Counted from the stretch's first letter, positions 1 through 13,176 are shown. The stretch: 64,000 nt of DNA from Enchytraeus crypticus (GCA_905160935.1 CAJHZI010000802.1:286001-350000), one strand, 5' to 3'. Notes: generated by a model from the sequence alone, not told the origin. Program-made: numbers and translations.

Positions 1-204
1 ACCTGTCATCGTTAAACTAAAATCTTATTTATACGGGAAGAAAATCGTTTTGGATTTTATTAAATTCATTACATGGAATATGTTTTGAGTTTGAAATTAT
101 AAATAGGCTACGTCTGTATCCCTTAAAATAAAATTTTTGCTTAACTAGGAGGTCAAGATGCAGACATAGGATATATTGAAAACTTTCGCTAAATTCTTAT
201 AATG

Positions 205-206
205 AA

Positions 207-241
<35 letters not shown>

Positions 242-540
242 AGTGCACTGCCAAGTGGCAGGTTCAAGGTACATATTCAAACTCAGAGTCTGCCCTCTCG
301 CTCCATAAGAGCACTCCTTAGATCAACAAGTATAATCCCTCCATAAAGTCTATGCCTAATCCATACCTTATGTAGCTTATAGCTTGGGAAAAGTATGGCT
401 TCTGAGGTGGTTTCCCGTTGCCTTCCTCAGATGAATTAGTTATCATTTAATCCTGGGAGAAAATGTTTCATGGTGAGGTGGGTCTCCTCTTGCTATCCTC
501 AGCTCATGCCTTAGTCACCTCTTACTTACACGCAACAGTT
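205..540 (-). mobile_element. R6 repeat carrying the LINE A 3' tail
   Basis: On the minus strand the element ends CCTGCCACTTGGCAGTGCAC then TGAAGAGAGAG, matching the LINE A end. The ~250-bp body has no LINE A coding match but recurs at 24570, 36520 and 46655. The hairpin at 248-261 is CTGCC-AAGT-GGCAG. I see no tRNA- or 5S-like head. Confidence 0.65.
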
Positions 541-906
541 TGTTTGCGGTTACTTTATTCTACAGTGGTCCAAACACACCCGAGCACAACACGGGGAATA
601 TTCCGATTATTAAACTGTTAATTTATATTTAAGCTAAAATAAACGAGATGTAGGATTTTTCCAGCTTAAAATTAATAATGTCACCAAAACACCATATAAA
701 GGTTAACTTAACTACAACACGAAAGCAACAAATTGGTGGTCTATGACTAGTAATTAATTATTGTTTTAGAATAGTGTTGCATTAAAGAGTATTATAACTC
801 TTGTGTTAAATAGAGCAAAAACTCTAAGTGGGATTAAATTCTCCTAGCTTTTTGCCAGGATAAAATCTGTGGTAACTGGAGAGAGGCAAAACATATTCAA
901 TAAGAC
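541..906. other. No feature seen
   Basis: AT-rich, no coding potential. CCCGAGCACAACACGGGG near 580 weakly resembles the R5 head. Confidence 0.5.
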
Positions 907-933
907 TTGATCTCCTTTCTGATTCTTTATATA

Positions 934-1006
<73 letters not shown>

Positions 1007-1010
1007 GTCT
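907..1010. repeat. (CT)n microsatellite
   Basis: About 60 bp of nearly pure CT from 939, with interrupted CT-rich sequence to 1075. No LINE A hairpin borders it. Confidence 0.9.
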
Positions 1011-1084
1011 ACATGTACCTATCTCTCGCTCTCGTTCGCTCTCTCACATACAATCTTTTATTTTCTCGCTTTCTCTTTCTTCTC

Positions 1085-1350
1085 GCATCAGAAGCACCAG
1101 AGGCACCCGGAGCACCAGGAGCACCATGAGCACCAGAATCACCAGGAGCACCAGAAGCACCAGGAACACCAGTAGTACTAAGAAAACCAGGAACACCAGT
1201 AGCACCAGAAGCAAAAGGAGCACCAGAATCACCAGGAGCACAGGAGCACCAGGAGCACCAGGAACACCAGGAACACCAGGAGCACAAGGAACACCAGTAG
1301 CACCCAAAGCACCAGAAGCACCAGGAGCACAGGAGCACCCGGAGCACCAG
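1085..1350 (+). repeat. 9-bp minisatellite (GGAGCACCA)n
   Basis: About 28 units. One frame reads Gly-Ala-Pro triplets and is open from 907 to 1410, but other frames and the minus strand are open too, as expected of a repeat whose unit is a multiple of three. Not called a gene. Confidence 0.9.
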
Positions 1351-1589
1351 AAGAATCTCGGTAAACATCGAATCTCGGCTGGACAATATCCACTTTGCCA
1401 CGATAACTGACTGATAAATAAATGTAACTGCGCTTTACAGATCATTAGTTGAATCTACAGAGTATAACTACTGATGTTACCTTGTGCAGCAGAATATGCC
1501 GCCATTTCTGTTGACTTAATGTTCTCTAATGTTGCCTGATAATCGCCTTCATGTATTTTACATTAGTAACTGGCTTTCTATTTCATTAC

Positions 1590-2215
1590 ATTCACTTTTA
1601 TTACATTCATTCTTATTACGTTTACTTTTATTACGTTTACTTTTATTACATTCACTTTAATTACATTCACTTTAATTACATTCACTTTTACTACATTCAC
1701 TTTAATTACATTCACTTTAATTACATTCACTTTTATTACATTCACTTTTATTACATTCACTTTAATTACACTCAATTTTAATACACTCAATTTTATTACA
1801 TTCACTTTTATTATATTAGCCTTCATTACATTCACTTTTATTACATTCACCTTTATAACATTCTCCTTTATAACATTCACCTTTATGATATTCACCTTTA
1901 TAACATTCACCTTTATAACATTCACCTTTATGATATTCACCTTTATGATATTCACCTTTATAACATTCACCTTTATAACATTCACCTTTATGATATTCAC
2001 CTTTATGATATTCACCTTTATAACATTCACCTTTATAACATTCACCTTTATGATATTCACCTTTATTATATTCATCTTTATGATATTCATCTTTATGATA
2101 TTCACTTTCATTACATTCACTTTCATTACATTCACTTTCATTACATTCACTTTTATTACATTTACTATTATAATATTCACTTTTATTGCATTCATATTTA
2201 TTACATTTATTTTCA
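1590..2215. repeat. 15-bp minisatellite with 60-bp higher-order units
   Basis: About 40 units of ATTCACTTTTATTAC type. At 1880-2060 four-unit blocks (two TGATA units, two TAACA units) repeat exactly every 60 bp. Open on both strands only because the unit is 15 bp. Confidence 0.93.
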
Positions 2216-2279
2216 TTGGGCCTACGTTTAGTTTTATTACTTTAAGAACTGAAACAATTGCTGGAAATGTAAATTAGTA

Positions 2280-2857
2280 ACTTTTTAAGTGTTACTGTTT
2301 GAATTTGTGAGTATACTAAGTTAACTGGTAAATGATAATTGTAAGTCATTACGTTGAAAATGACAGTAAAATTATGTTATGTTCAATCAATGGGCTCGTA
2401 GGAGCAGAAGAAAATATAGTAAATATCTATTATGAGGACATTATCCTCCACAATTAATCCGTTCACCTGACAAGATGATGAGAGAGAAATTTCTCATCTA
2501 CAGTTAATGTAGAGCTTTATATTCTAAAGCTCTTCAACTAATTTCTATGTTTTCTTGGACACATTGACAAAGTTGCTCCATATTTCTCAGGTCATTGAAT
2601 TATGATGAAAAGCATCCCGCGGTACTCAACCCGTCACGATCTGAGAAGTAATAGTGAAAGTGTTTATAAATTAATTAAACAAAATGCTAAACAGAAGAAA
2701 TATAAAAATGGTAAAATTAAAATATTTATGTCTTCGCAATGTATTACAATAATTCGCACCGCGCAATGCTGATGAACTAAAAACAAAGAATCTGTGAGAG
2801 ATTTTAATACTTCAGCAAGTATGGAGTGACAACATGATATTACACATATGACAAATC
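2280..2857. other. No feature seen
   Basis: Unique-looking AT-rich DNA between two tandem arrays. Confidence 0.5.
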
Positions 2858-3150
2858 TCACCGTACTATTCGTGGTACGTAACACATATGACAAATCTCA
2901 CCATACCTTTCGCGGTACGTAACACACAAGCCAAATCTACACGTACCACTCGTGGTACATAACACATGTCACATCTTGACGTACCATGAAAGATGCTTAA
3001 CATACATGCCACATGTACAAGTACCACTCGTGGTACGTAACACACAATCCACATCTACACGTATCATTAGTGGTACGTAACACACATGCCAAATCTTAAC
3101 GCGTACCACCAGTGGTACGCGACGCGCACCACTGGTGGTACGCGAGTCAC
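2858..3150. repeat. Tandem array of palindromic units
   Basis: About seven units of roughly 40-45 bp, most containing a hairpin such as GTACCAC-TC-GTGGTAC followed by GTAACACAC. The last units fuse into CGTACCACCAGTGGTACG and CGCACCACTGGTGGTACGCG. Confidence 0.88.
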
Positions 3151-3233
3151 AGATTGAGAGCATCTGAGCTGTACGCGCTGTACCTTCAATGACATAGAAG
3201 GACTGAACCAGAGACGAGGCTTCGGCGGTCATT

Positions 3234-3426
3234 AGATAGCGAACGTTCGTTAACTGTAAAACATCGAGAATATATCTCTTTATTTCTCATTTAATATTAA
3301 TTTCATTTAATTAATAACATATCATGGCTCCTGAGATAGCGAATGTTCGTTAACTGTGTAACATCGAGAATATAGTCTCTTTATTTCGCGTTTAATATTA
3401 ATTTCATTTAATTAATAACATATCGG
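3234..3426 (+). repeat. About 100-bp direct tandem duplication
   Basis: ATAGCGAACGTTCGTTAACT through TTAATTAATAACATATC occurs twice (3234-3325 and 3337-3425) with few changes. Confidence 0.88.
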
Positions 3427-3429
3427 TAA

Positions 3430-3935
3430 AGCTACTAATGGCGGTCGCTCTATGTTTATTGACTAAAGTCTTATCAGCGACTAAAAAGGATTGCTGTTCA
3501 AATTCGCATCTCTCCAACACTGAAATCGTCTGCAGTAGGATAAGCACGAACATAACTCTTACTCTATTTTATTTTCCAGGCAGTATGAGTGAAACCACCT
3601 AATTAATTGTAATGCGAAATATTTATATTGTAAAACAGAATTCAAAATAGGGTATTTATGCTTATTAAGTTAATAACGTGGTAATTTAGTTTCTTTTAAA
3701 ATCAAAATCAAAATAAAGTTAATTGAACCTTACTACTAGATACAGAAATATGAGATTATTACTAAGTCTTCAGATGTCGGCGAATTGCCCGGGATTAAAA
3801 TTCCAAAAGTTAATTTAAATAATTTAAATATGTTTATCGGAAACTTAGGATTAAGCTAATGTTGATAATAGAACTTTTAAAGAAACAATGATTAAGAACG
3901 AAAGCCAATTTGTGGTAATTACTAAAAAAGTAATC
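3430..3935. other. No feature seen
   Basis: AT-rich; no repeat family or frame recognised. Confidence 0.5.
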
Positions 3936-3939
3936 ACGC

Positions 3940-4165
3940 ATTATAGCGAATAATCAACTATGTTGATATCTATCACTTTTTAATACCATATGTTTACTCC
4001 GTTAGGCAATTTATTCCATTTTCCGTATAGCCAGTCCAGTGAATGTCCGAGATTTTACTCTCAGATCAGCGCGGCTGGGATTCGAACCCACGAGGGTTCA
4101 ATTCACCTCAGGACCTGTCATTTAAAACTTCATGACGTTATTCCTACGCTATTTAGACATACTAA
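3940..4165 (-). mobile_element. S3 SINE (tRNA-like)
   Basis: The minus strand carries GGGTTCGAATCCCAGCCGCG, an ideal B box, then GTGATAGATATCAAC near its 3' end. Other copies lie at 33190, 48625 and 63470. Confidence 0.72.
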
Positions 4166-4507
4166 ATCTCGTTGAAAAGCAAACTTATCGTTAAAAATAA
4201 GATAGCACAAAAGTTTATTCAACTTTTCTATTATCAGCAAATTGAACAACAGATATTCCTGTCGTCTCAAGAACTAGATCTTACGGTCATTTCAACATAT
4301 AAAATTTAAGTTCTAACTGTCCGTATAAATTAGTTAATACCTTTTTTTAACTTGGAACACTATGATATAGTTTTTGTTCACTTCGATATGTCGCATATTA
4401 CAGATTTAATTATTAGTTCGTATAAAGAAAACTATGCAAATATCGGTCCTTTTGTCTAAAATAAACCTCCGGCTCATAATAATTTTTAATTTATTTTGAA
4501 TAATTTG

Positions 4508-4830
4508 CATAGATGGAAGACTAATTTTAAATTTGTACATGAATTAAAGAGCAGTAATCCAACAAGAATACTCAGAAGAAGGTGAAATAGGACGTGGAGT
4601 AATACAAGGTTGTAGCATTTCGCCGCTGCTGTTTAACATTTACCCTGAGGCAATGATGGAGGAAGCCATGGAAGACATGGAAGAAGGAATAGAAGTATGA
4701 GGAAAATTGTTACATGATGTACGATTTGCAGCAGATGACGAAGTAATGGTAGCTGGCAGCGAGATTGGACTGCAGAAGATAGAGAAGAAAAAGGGCGCTA
4801 TATGCCATGGACCTGCCAGTAGGCAGTGCA

Positions 4831-4862
<32 letters not shown>
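4508..4862 (+). mobile_element. LINE A internal-deletion derivative
   Basis: Begins at the LINE A sequence for DRRLILNL, runs through the GRGV motif to the degenerate active site (AADDE), then jumps at about 4785 to the last 65 bp of the element (CATGGACCTGCCAGTAGGCA) and a (GA)n tail at 4832-4861. More than 500 bp of the element is missing. Confidence 0.8.
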
Positions 4863-4865
<3 letters not shown>

Positions 4866-5310
4866 TACTTAGATACTTACATCTTTTTGCGTTTCAAAAA
4901 TTGTAACAAATCTTTTCTTGAAACGTTAAAAGAAAAATTCGTGAACCAAATCCAAAAACCTTTCACTGATCACGTGAATTATAAGGCGCAGATGTGGTTG
5001 ACAATGATTGGTAAGCTAGGTCTTGTTCAGCACTACTCTCTTATCAGTCCTGTGATACAGATTCGTACACAAACTCTTCCTTCAGCTCATTTCTACTGTT
5101 TTCACTTACGTATGATCTAACGCCAAAGCCGCATTGCATCATTGAAAGAGCAGCGACTTTCTTTTTCCTTGATTTTTTTCTATATTCCTTCATTTTGTAT
5201 TTTTTCTCTGTAGCCAATTGTGGGCCTAAGAAATTACATAGATCTGAAATAAAATTATATAGACATAAGAGAAATAATATAGACTTGAGTTTAAATCGTA
5301 ATTTAATACG
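4866..5310. other. No feature seen
   Basis: The frame from the LINE A fragment runs on to 5118 but resembles nothing known. Confidence 0.45.
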
Positions 5311-5312
5311 TC

Positions 5313-5379
5313 CCCTGACATCCTTGTATGAAAAAAACGGACGTTAAACCTTTATTATTATTATTATTATTAGCCCCTA

Positions 5380-5444
<65 letters not shown>

Positions 5445-5465
5445 GTTGTTATTATTATTATTATT
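5313..5465 (+). mobile_element. LINE B terminal fragment with long (TTA)n
   Basis: CCCTGACATCC, then GGACGTTAAACCTTTATTAT and about 110 bp of interrupted (TTA)n. Confidence 0.72.
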
Positions 5466-6441
5466 ATACAAGTTTTACTATTGTAAATTTATTCTGCAGT
5501 TTATTCTTGCATTTCAAATCAGTGAAATCAGACTTTATGTCGATTAGACAACTGCAGGTATTTTTATGATTCGTCCAACTAAGACATTTCCGAAGACAAT
5601 TTTAGTTAGCGAAATGGCCCTCTTCAGACAATTATGGTAGGGGTTCATCACTTCTGAAGTCCAGATGATCGCCTTGTAGATGTGGCAGATTGAAAGTTTA
5701 GCGTTGTGACGGTATCATCGTGATCATGAGTAGGCTATAGCTCACAACTACTGATTTAGGCTATTTAAACCGCCCCAATAGTTTTAAAATTGCTGAACCC
5801 TTAAGTTACTTGAATGACAAAGTTAAGTTAAAATAATGAAATTATCGAAATTAACAATGGAACAGTGTTAAGAATCGGTGTTTAAAACTATGGGAGCTAA
5901 GAAATAGAAGTCACACTTTTATGCTAGTTGAGTTTGGGTATTCAGCATAGATCTAGATATATTTATAGGTTGTAGAGAATAAAATATATTCATGATCAGG
6001 TCGTGTAAAGATAGTATAGTTTAATATTTAGACCGTTCATTTCTATTCAGTGTCCCGATCGCCATTTCAGTGCTGTAGCATCGTGCTCCATGAAATAAAT
6101 AATATGCTAAAATAACATGAATATGCTAAATAATTAGCATATTATCGGCGTGAATGTACCTACTCCTCCATGTAATTCATTTTAAACAGATAATATTTAT
6201 TTAATTTGTAGTGAAGGAATATTTTTAGGAGCTAGCTTGCGTTCATCCTATTTCCACAACTAAAAAACGTAGGTAATAATCAGTTTGGAACTAAAGTTTG
6301 GAAAATTTCAGCAATACTCTTGGGAAGTAAATCGTTTTAATCGTATGATGAGAATTAATGTCGAGTGATTAAACGGGATTTTTGATTGCTAGAGACATTT
6401 TATCTCCTCTCATGTGGCGCATTTACATTAATTTATGAATT
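5466..6441 (+). other. Upstream region of the mGluR-like gene
   Basis: No TATA box or initiator can be singled out. A palindrome AATATGCTAA-ATAA-TTAGCATATT lies at 6120-6143, with another AATATGCTAA at 6101. Non-coding first exons may lie here or further upstream. Confidence 0.4.
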
Positions 6442-7719
6442 ATGAATTCAAATAAAATTAACAGCAACCACTTTAAGTCCATCTACTACATCTTCTTGGC
6501 TCATATTCTCATGAATCCTCTCTCCACGGGAGGTTCCTCCTATGGACGTCCGGTTCTCCAGTTCCCTGGAGCTGACTCCATGAAGAGTTACGTCATAGAG
6601 GGTGACATCATGCTGGGGGTGATGATATCCATTAGCGAGCAGGATGAGACTAAACCCTGCGGTGACCGTCTGCGAGAATCTGGAGTTGTCCAACTTGTGG
6701 AAGCGGTTGTGTTTGCTCTGAAGAGAATCAACTCTCGCTCTGAGAAAGCTGCTCTGAGAGGAGAAGGAAAAATTAATGGCACATTGGAAGATGAGTTTGA
6801 TGTGGATATTGAGGGAAGAGTTCTTCCAGCTGGAATAAAGCTGGGAGCGGTGATTGTGGATGACTGTAACAAGCAGGTGACGTCCCTGTCCAGGGCTCTC
6901 TCGTTTCTTCCAGTCAGGAAAGAACTGACGGAAGTGGAAGAGAATTGTATGAATCAGTGCAACGAGGGAGAGGAATTGGGTCAAAAGCACAGAGAGAATA
7001 GCGCAGATAAAACTGGAAAGAAAAGAAACAGAAGAAATCTAAATGGAATAAACCAACCGTTAGATAGTTTCAAGAAAAGAAACCCTAAGGATTTTATTCA
7101 AAGAGAAAGAAGAAATGCAAAACTATCAAAACTTAACGAAAGTGGAGAACACAATATTCAAGACGCTAGACATAAAATAAATCTTAATCCAATGTGGAGA
7201 CACAACAACAACAACATCAGCACAGGGACCCAAATCGAAAATTCCCTGAAAGAGCCCCAGAAACCTAATTCCAAGCTGAGACGACGTCATGCCAGCAAAA
7301 CTAAGTCCGTGGATGACGGAACACCACCGAGAACTGGCGAAGCCCTCAGGTTAAACGACAAGAACCTAAAACCTTTCCTTAGTCCATCCGTGGAAAGATC
7401 CTACTCCTTCTACAGCAACAGATATCCTGACGAGTTTGACTCTGACAAGTCACCCGGCAATCACGACATCTATGACAACCCTCACCTCGACCTCCCGCAA
7501 GTCGAAGAAGACTCCAGCCACAGCACAATCTCTGAGATGGTTTTCCACGATGTTGTTGGTGTCGTTGGACCGGAAGCCAGCTCGGCTAGCGTGGTGGTAG
7601 CGAATCTACTGGGGACGTTTAGGATTCCTCAGATCAGTCCCACTGCCTCCACAGACACCCTCAGCGATAAGATGACGTTTCCGTACTTCCTCAGAATGGC
7701 TCCTCCAGATAAACACCAG
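6442..7719 (+). CDS. mGluR-like exon 1: signal peptide and first half of ligand lobe 1
   Basis: Residues 1-426, ending in phase 0 at CAG|GTGAGA. After the leader come CGDRLRE and [12 protein letters not shown], matching the first helix of mGluR lobe 1, then [20 protein letters not shown]. Residues of about 159-370 are an insert rich in Lys, Arg, Asn, Ser, Glu and Asp that replaces a loop of roughly 25-30 residues in known mGluRs; it includes N-rich and basic runs (HNNNN, KLRRRH). The conserved fold resumes at [11 protein letters not shown] and continues through IPQIS and TLSDK to PPDKHQ. The insert is visibly A-rich while the flanking conserved codons are G/C-rich. The insert shows no stop codon, no splice-site pair needed to remove it, and no resemblance to a known domain. 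Confidence 0.88.
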
Positions 7720-10254
7720 GTGAGACGTATTCCTACTCATTGATTTATTTATGAGGCAACCAAGATATGGCCGAAAGGTTACATTGCACGCTTAGGAAAC
7801 AAGTGACCTGGGTTCTAAGTTCAGGTCAGTCGATAACAAATCAATATCCCATGGGCTCTTGAAAATGGCGCTGACAAAAGCACAAATATGATTAAATAGG
7901 AAAATAATTGCGTAATGAATTAAAATAATTTAATTTGAGTAGCATTTCTTGCGAATTACTGTAACAGCCAGGCGAAGTTTCGATCAGCCATATCACCAAC
8001 AAGTCATCTATTTGCTATTTTTCCTCTTATTAAGTGAAAATTATAATTTAATACGTTATGGTTGAGGCAATAATAAAATATTTGATTTACAGTTTGAAGA
8101 GATATTTTAATATTTGATTGAGAGATGGAAGTTATGCTTAAATAATTTATTGACAGATTGAAGCTAAGCTTAAATATTTGACTGACATGCTCAAGTTAAA
8201 CTTAAATATTTGACTGGCAGGTGGAATCTAAACTTAACCATTTGATTGACAGGTGGACTCTAACCTTAACTATTTTATTGACAGGTGGACTCTAAACCTA
8301 ACCATTTGATGGACTGGTGCACTCTAACCTTAACTATTTGATTGACAGGTGGACACTAACCTTAACTATTTGATTGACAGGTGGACTCTAACCTTAACTA
8401 TTTGATTGACAGGTGTATTCTAAACCTAACTATTTGATGGACAGGTGGACTCTAAACTTAACTATTTGATTGACAGGTGGACACTAACCTTAACTATTTG
8501 ATTGACAGGTGGACTCTAACCTTAACTATTTGATTGACAGGTGTATTCTAAACCTAACTATTTGATGGACAGGTGGACTCTAAACTTAACTATTTGATTG
8601 ACAGGTGGACACTAACCTTAACTATTTAATTGACAGGTGGACACTAACCTTAACTATTTGATTGACAGGTGGAATCTTAACTAAACTATTTGATGGACAG
8701 GTGGACACTAAATTAGCTATTTGATCGACAGGTGGACTCTAAGTCTAACTATTTGATTAACAGGCGGAATCTAACCCTACTATTTGATTGACAGGTGGAC
8801 TCTAAGTCTAACTATTTGATTGACAGGTGGACACTAACCTTAACTATTTAATTGACAGGTGGACACTAACCTTAACTATTTGATTGACAGGTGGAATCTT
8901 AACTAAACTATTTGATGGACAGGTGGACACTAAATTAGCTATTTGATCGACAGGTGGACTCTAAGTCTAACTATTTGATTAACAGGCGGAATCTAAACCT
9001 ACTATTTGATTGACAGGTGGACTCTAAGTCTAACTATTTGATTGACAGGTTTACTCTAAACTTAACTATTTGATTGACAGGTGGACTCTAAATCTAACTA
9101 TTGATGAACTCTAAATTAAACTATTTGATTGACAGGTGAAATCTAAACCTAACTAATTGATTGAGAGACGGAGTCTCAACCTAACCTGTTTGATTGACAG
9201 GCTGCAGCTAAACCTAACTATTTGATTAACAGACGGAATCTAAACCTAACTATTTGTTTGACAGGTGGACTCTAAGTCTAACTATTTGATTGACAGATGG
9301 AACGAAACTTAACTATTTGATTGACAGGTGGACTCTAACCTAAACTATTTGATTGACAGGTGGAAGCCATGATCCACCTCATCGACCACTTCAAGTGGAC
9401 GTACGTGGCGGGGGTCTACTCGAGGGGTAGCTACGGGGAGAGCGCCATAGAAAGGCTAAGGGCCGTCGCCCCGAGCTTTCGGATATGTGTCGGGCCAACT
9501 CTGGCGCTGTCGCAGAATCCGACCAAAAAGGAGTTGAGAAATATTGTGACTACGCTGCTTAGCACCCAGGTAAACTGAATGTTAGAGATTTTATAGATTT
9601 CTTTGGCTTAGTAGCAGAAAAACAATCTTTTTCCTGAAGAAATTAACTTAAAAAGCACACAAATGTTGCCAAAGTTTAATATAAATCCGAATAGTACTGC
9701 TGAAAATTTGGCCTACTCTGGAATTAAAGATGGTAAAGATGGCAAAGATGGTTAACGTCTGCTTCCTCACTCAAAAGCAGCATGTCAGTGACGAGCGAAC
9801 CGAAAGATCTATAATTTTCTGTACCATCCTGTTTTTCAAGGCCAAATTCAAACGACGAAAAGAGCATCAATCGTATGACCTTGAGATTTCCGATCACTCG
9901 AAAGTAGGTCAGCCGCCATATTTGATCGTGGCGTCATACGAATTCTCATTTTATCAGCGTCGAGTCTTTGAATCAGAGGAGATTAATTATTATTCATAGA
10001 TTTCAGATCTTCTCGCCGAGTGTTGCTCCGCATTTCTCTGTAGCGATCAACACTTATAATCAGCTGTTATATCACGTGGTGCGCGTCACGTGATCCTGTC
10101 ACGTGATGTGGGTAAATTCTGCGTGACGTCATGCGTGAAATCAAACTAGCGAGCTTCCTGTCTTACGAGCAGCCTGAGATCCCGTGCTCTTGATAGAAGT
10201 GTAGAGAGATTATTAGCCTATTTGTGCGAATTGAATGATAATATAAATATCTAC

Positions 10255-10330
<76 letters not shown>

Positions 10331-10347
10331 ATGTAGATAATTATATT

Positions 10348-10400
<53 letters not shown>

Positions 10401-11251
10401 GTTTCTGCTCTCTATTTCTCACGGATGCAATAAAATAAATAACATTAGGCCTACTAACATTAGAATATTGTGAAGATGCGCATCAGTAGAATAATTTTTA
10501 TAAAATACCATTAATAGCGAGAAACACGAGTTACTCAACACGGCATTATGATATGAGAGGTACTGTGCTTTCGAGCTTGATGTTAAACACTCTAAGCTAG
10601 CTGGAGCCAGTGGTAATGTCGGTTAGATATTCGACCGCAGATCAGTATGTGGGGGCTTCAAATCCTGGGCTCACCCGTCACTGACATCGTTTTCGAGTGA
10701 GGAAACTGACGTTAGCATTAGCTTTACCAGCTTTTTTTACTTGCAATAGTATAGATGCAATGGATCAAATTAACGGATGTTAAAACTTTTTAAGTATTTT
10801 ATTTTAACTGAGAATTTCTAGAAGCTAAATTAGGACAAATGTTGTCTAAATGAATTTAAATCTATGTCTAATTACGCTTTCATTGGAACCATTTGAGAGA
10901 CAAAAACTCTTTCACTTGAGTTGAGCAGGATTTCTATGAAACCCCCGATCTGCTATAATAGAAATAAATATAAATAGTTATACTGATTTATTTATAGGAG
11001 AAGAACTTGTCTTGTAAATCAGTTATGAAGATGTCGCTAATTGAATTCGTTATGCGCATGCGCAGACTGTCTGCTGTCTAATTAGTCACATCCTGTGAGT
11101 TATAAACGTTCGACCTTCAAAAAATCTTAGAAAGTCTGCAGAAAAGCTTTCATGGGTTGCTACTAGAAGAACAGTTTCTCTTACATCGTTAATTCTATTC
11201 AAATCTTTCACGGAGAATTGAAATACTCTCTTGCTTTCTTTATTACTTACT

Positions 11252-11293
<42 letters not shown>

Positions 11294-13176
11294 CTCTCGC
11301 TCTCTCTCTCTGTCTGTCTCTCTCTTTTCTATCTATTTTGTTCTCTCTTTTTACTTTTTGTCGTTATCTTTTTATTTTCTATATAATCTGTCTCTATGTT
11401 TTTGCAAGCATTCCCTTGCGTGTCATAAAAGCATTCACGCATACGTTAATTTCAAAGGTTAAAACCTACATTAGAACTACCTTGTTTAGTCAATCAATAC
11501 GTGCAGCGATCAATCAATCAATTAATTAGCCTTGGCCCATTATTTTTCATATTAAATTTTCTCTTATCAGCTGCAGGGACGTACTACTGCATGATACGAA
11601 CTAATTTTCTTCATCAAGATTTTAATCTGTCACAAAATGTTATAAAATAGAACATGCTGAAGAAGTAAATTTATTTTAAGCTTCGTATGCTTTCTCTGCC
11701 ACCTGAGGTAATCAGCTTTTAAGCATGTAACGGTTGCGATCAGTCTAATTTTTGTACCCAAACATATGGGGTTCCTATAGCTTGCAAAATATCTCATGAA
11801 AAATTCTATAGTTGTAGAAATACTCTAGCAGGGGCGGATCCAGGAATTTTTTAAGGGGGGCGAAATTGTTTTAATGAGTAGCCTACAAATTCTTTGTTTA
11901 CGCCCCCCCCCCTTCTTCGGGACATGTGATGCAACCAGAAAAAATGTTGTAGGGGGGGGGGGGGGCTCAACATGTTTCACTACTGCGCTCGGCTCATAGA
12001 GTGAGTGTATCCCCGTATCTTAGACCCCCCACCCATGCACGTACTAAAGTGAGAGGAAAACCTAAAATGCCTAAAATCATACATTTGTTTTGGAAAAAAG
12101 TAGGTTAATTTTTTCACCTCTGAAGAAACTCAGCAAAGGCGACTTAATTTTGGCGGCAGGAGGGTGTCTTAAGCCCCTCCCAGTCATGGCTGTTTGCACC
12201 ACTGCTCCGGGACAGAGTTCACATTTTTTACTTTTACACCCTCCTTTCCTCTTAGAGGCCTACAGTGGCTAAAGTGAAAATTGTGAGCTAGTGAAACGAT
12301 CAACATTTTTCGACCCCCTTCCATTATACAGGGTTCCTAGTGTACCAAATTCCATATTTGAGATAGTGGATCTGAGTTCCCTCTCGTACCCCCCCCCCCC
12401 CCAACCACTGCCCATAATAATAATAATAATAATAATAAAGGTTTAACGTCCGCTTCCTCATACAAGGATGAAGTTAGGGACGTCCCCCCATCACATGTCA
12501 CTACAAATCGATTTACCCCAAACGATCTGAAAAAACACGTGCTGAAGAGAAATAAGAGATCCGAAACGGAGCCGGTCCGGTGATCAAAAAAACAGTCAGG
12601 CAAGATGAAATAAAATCTATGGTGGGAAGAGATGTGTTTTCAACTTACAACGGAAAGTGGAAGTAGTAGAACATGAGCGAAGATCAGGAGGCAGATAGTT
12701 CCAAATAGTAGGAGCGGAGTAAGAAAATGAACGTCTACCTAACGAAATGAGAATATTAGGAATTTTGAGCCGTTTGGTATCGGAAGAACGAAGCTTACGA
12801 GAAAGTTAATATTGGATTTGATTAGGAGATCAGAAAGGTAAGAAGGTTTACCAAAAAGGAGTGTTTTGAAAGTTAACAGAGCAATTTTATACTTAATTCT
12901 TTGAACTAAGGGAAGCCAATGAAGGTTATTAAGCAAGCGACTAGAGGTGGCCTGAAGCCTTGAGGATCGACACACAACACGTGATTAGAATATTTTGAAC
13001 GCGTTGCAAACGCATGAGAGAAGAAGGTAAACCGTAGAGCAATGAGTTTCAGTAGTCAAGTTTAGAATGAACTGTTGAGTTCTTATTTAAGCTCTTATTT
13101 AAATTGGTTTCTGACGTTTGAATGCTGATTCATCTCTTGCAATCGAGGAAACTTTATGAGTAATTTAAGAATATAA

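Noticed and set aside
907..1410. 167-codon frame with Gly-X-Pro triplets, collagen-like
   Set aside because: It is a CT microsatellite followed by a 9-bp repeat; three other frames over the same DNA are also open, and there is no conserved domain.
1578..2277. Long frames on both strands (up to 212 codons)
   Set aside because: A 15-bp repeat with no stop in several frames gives these automatically.
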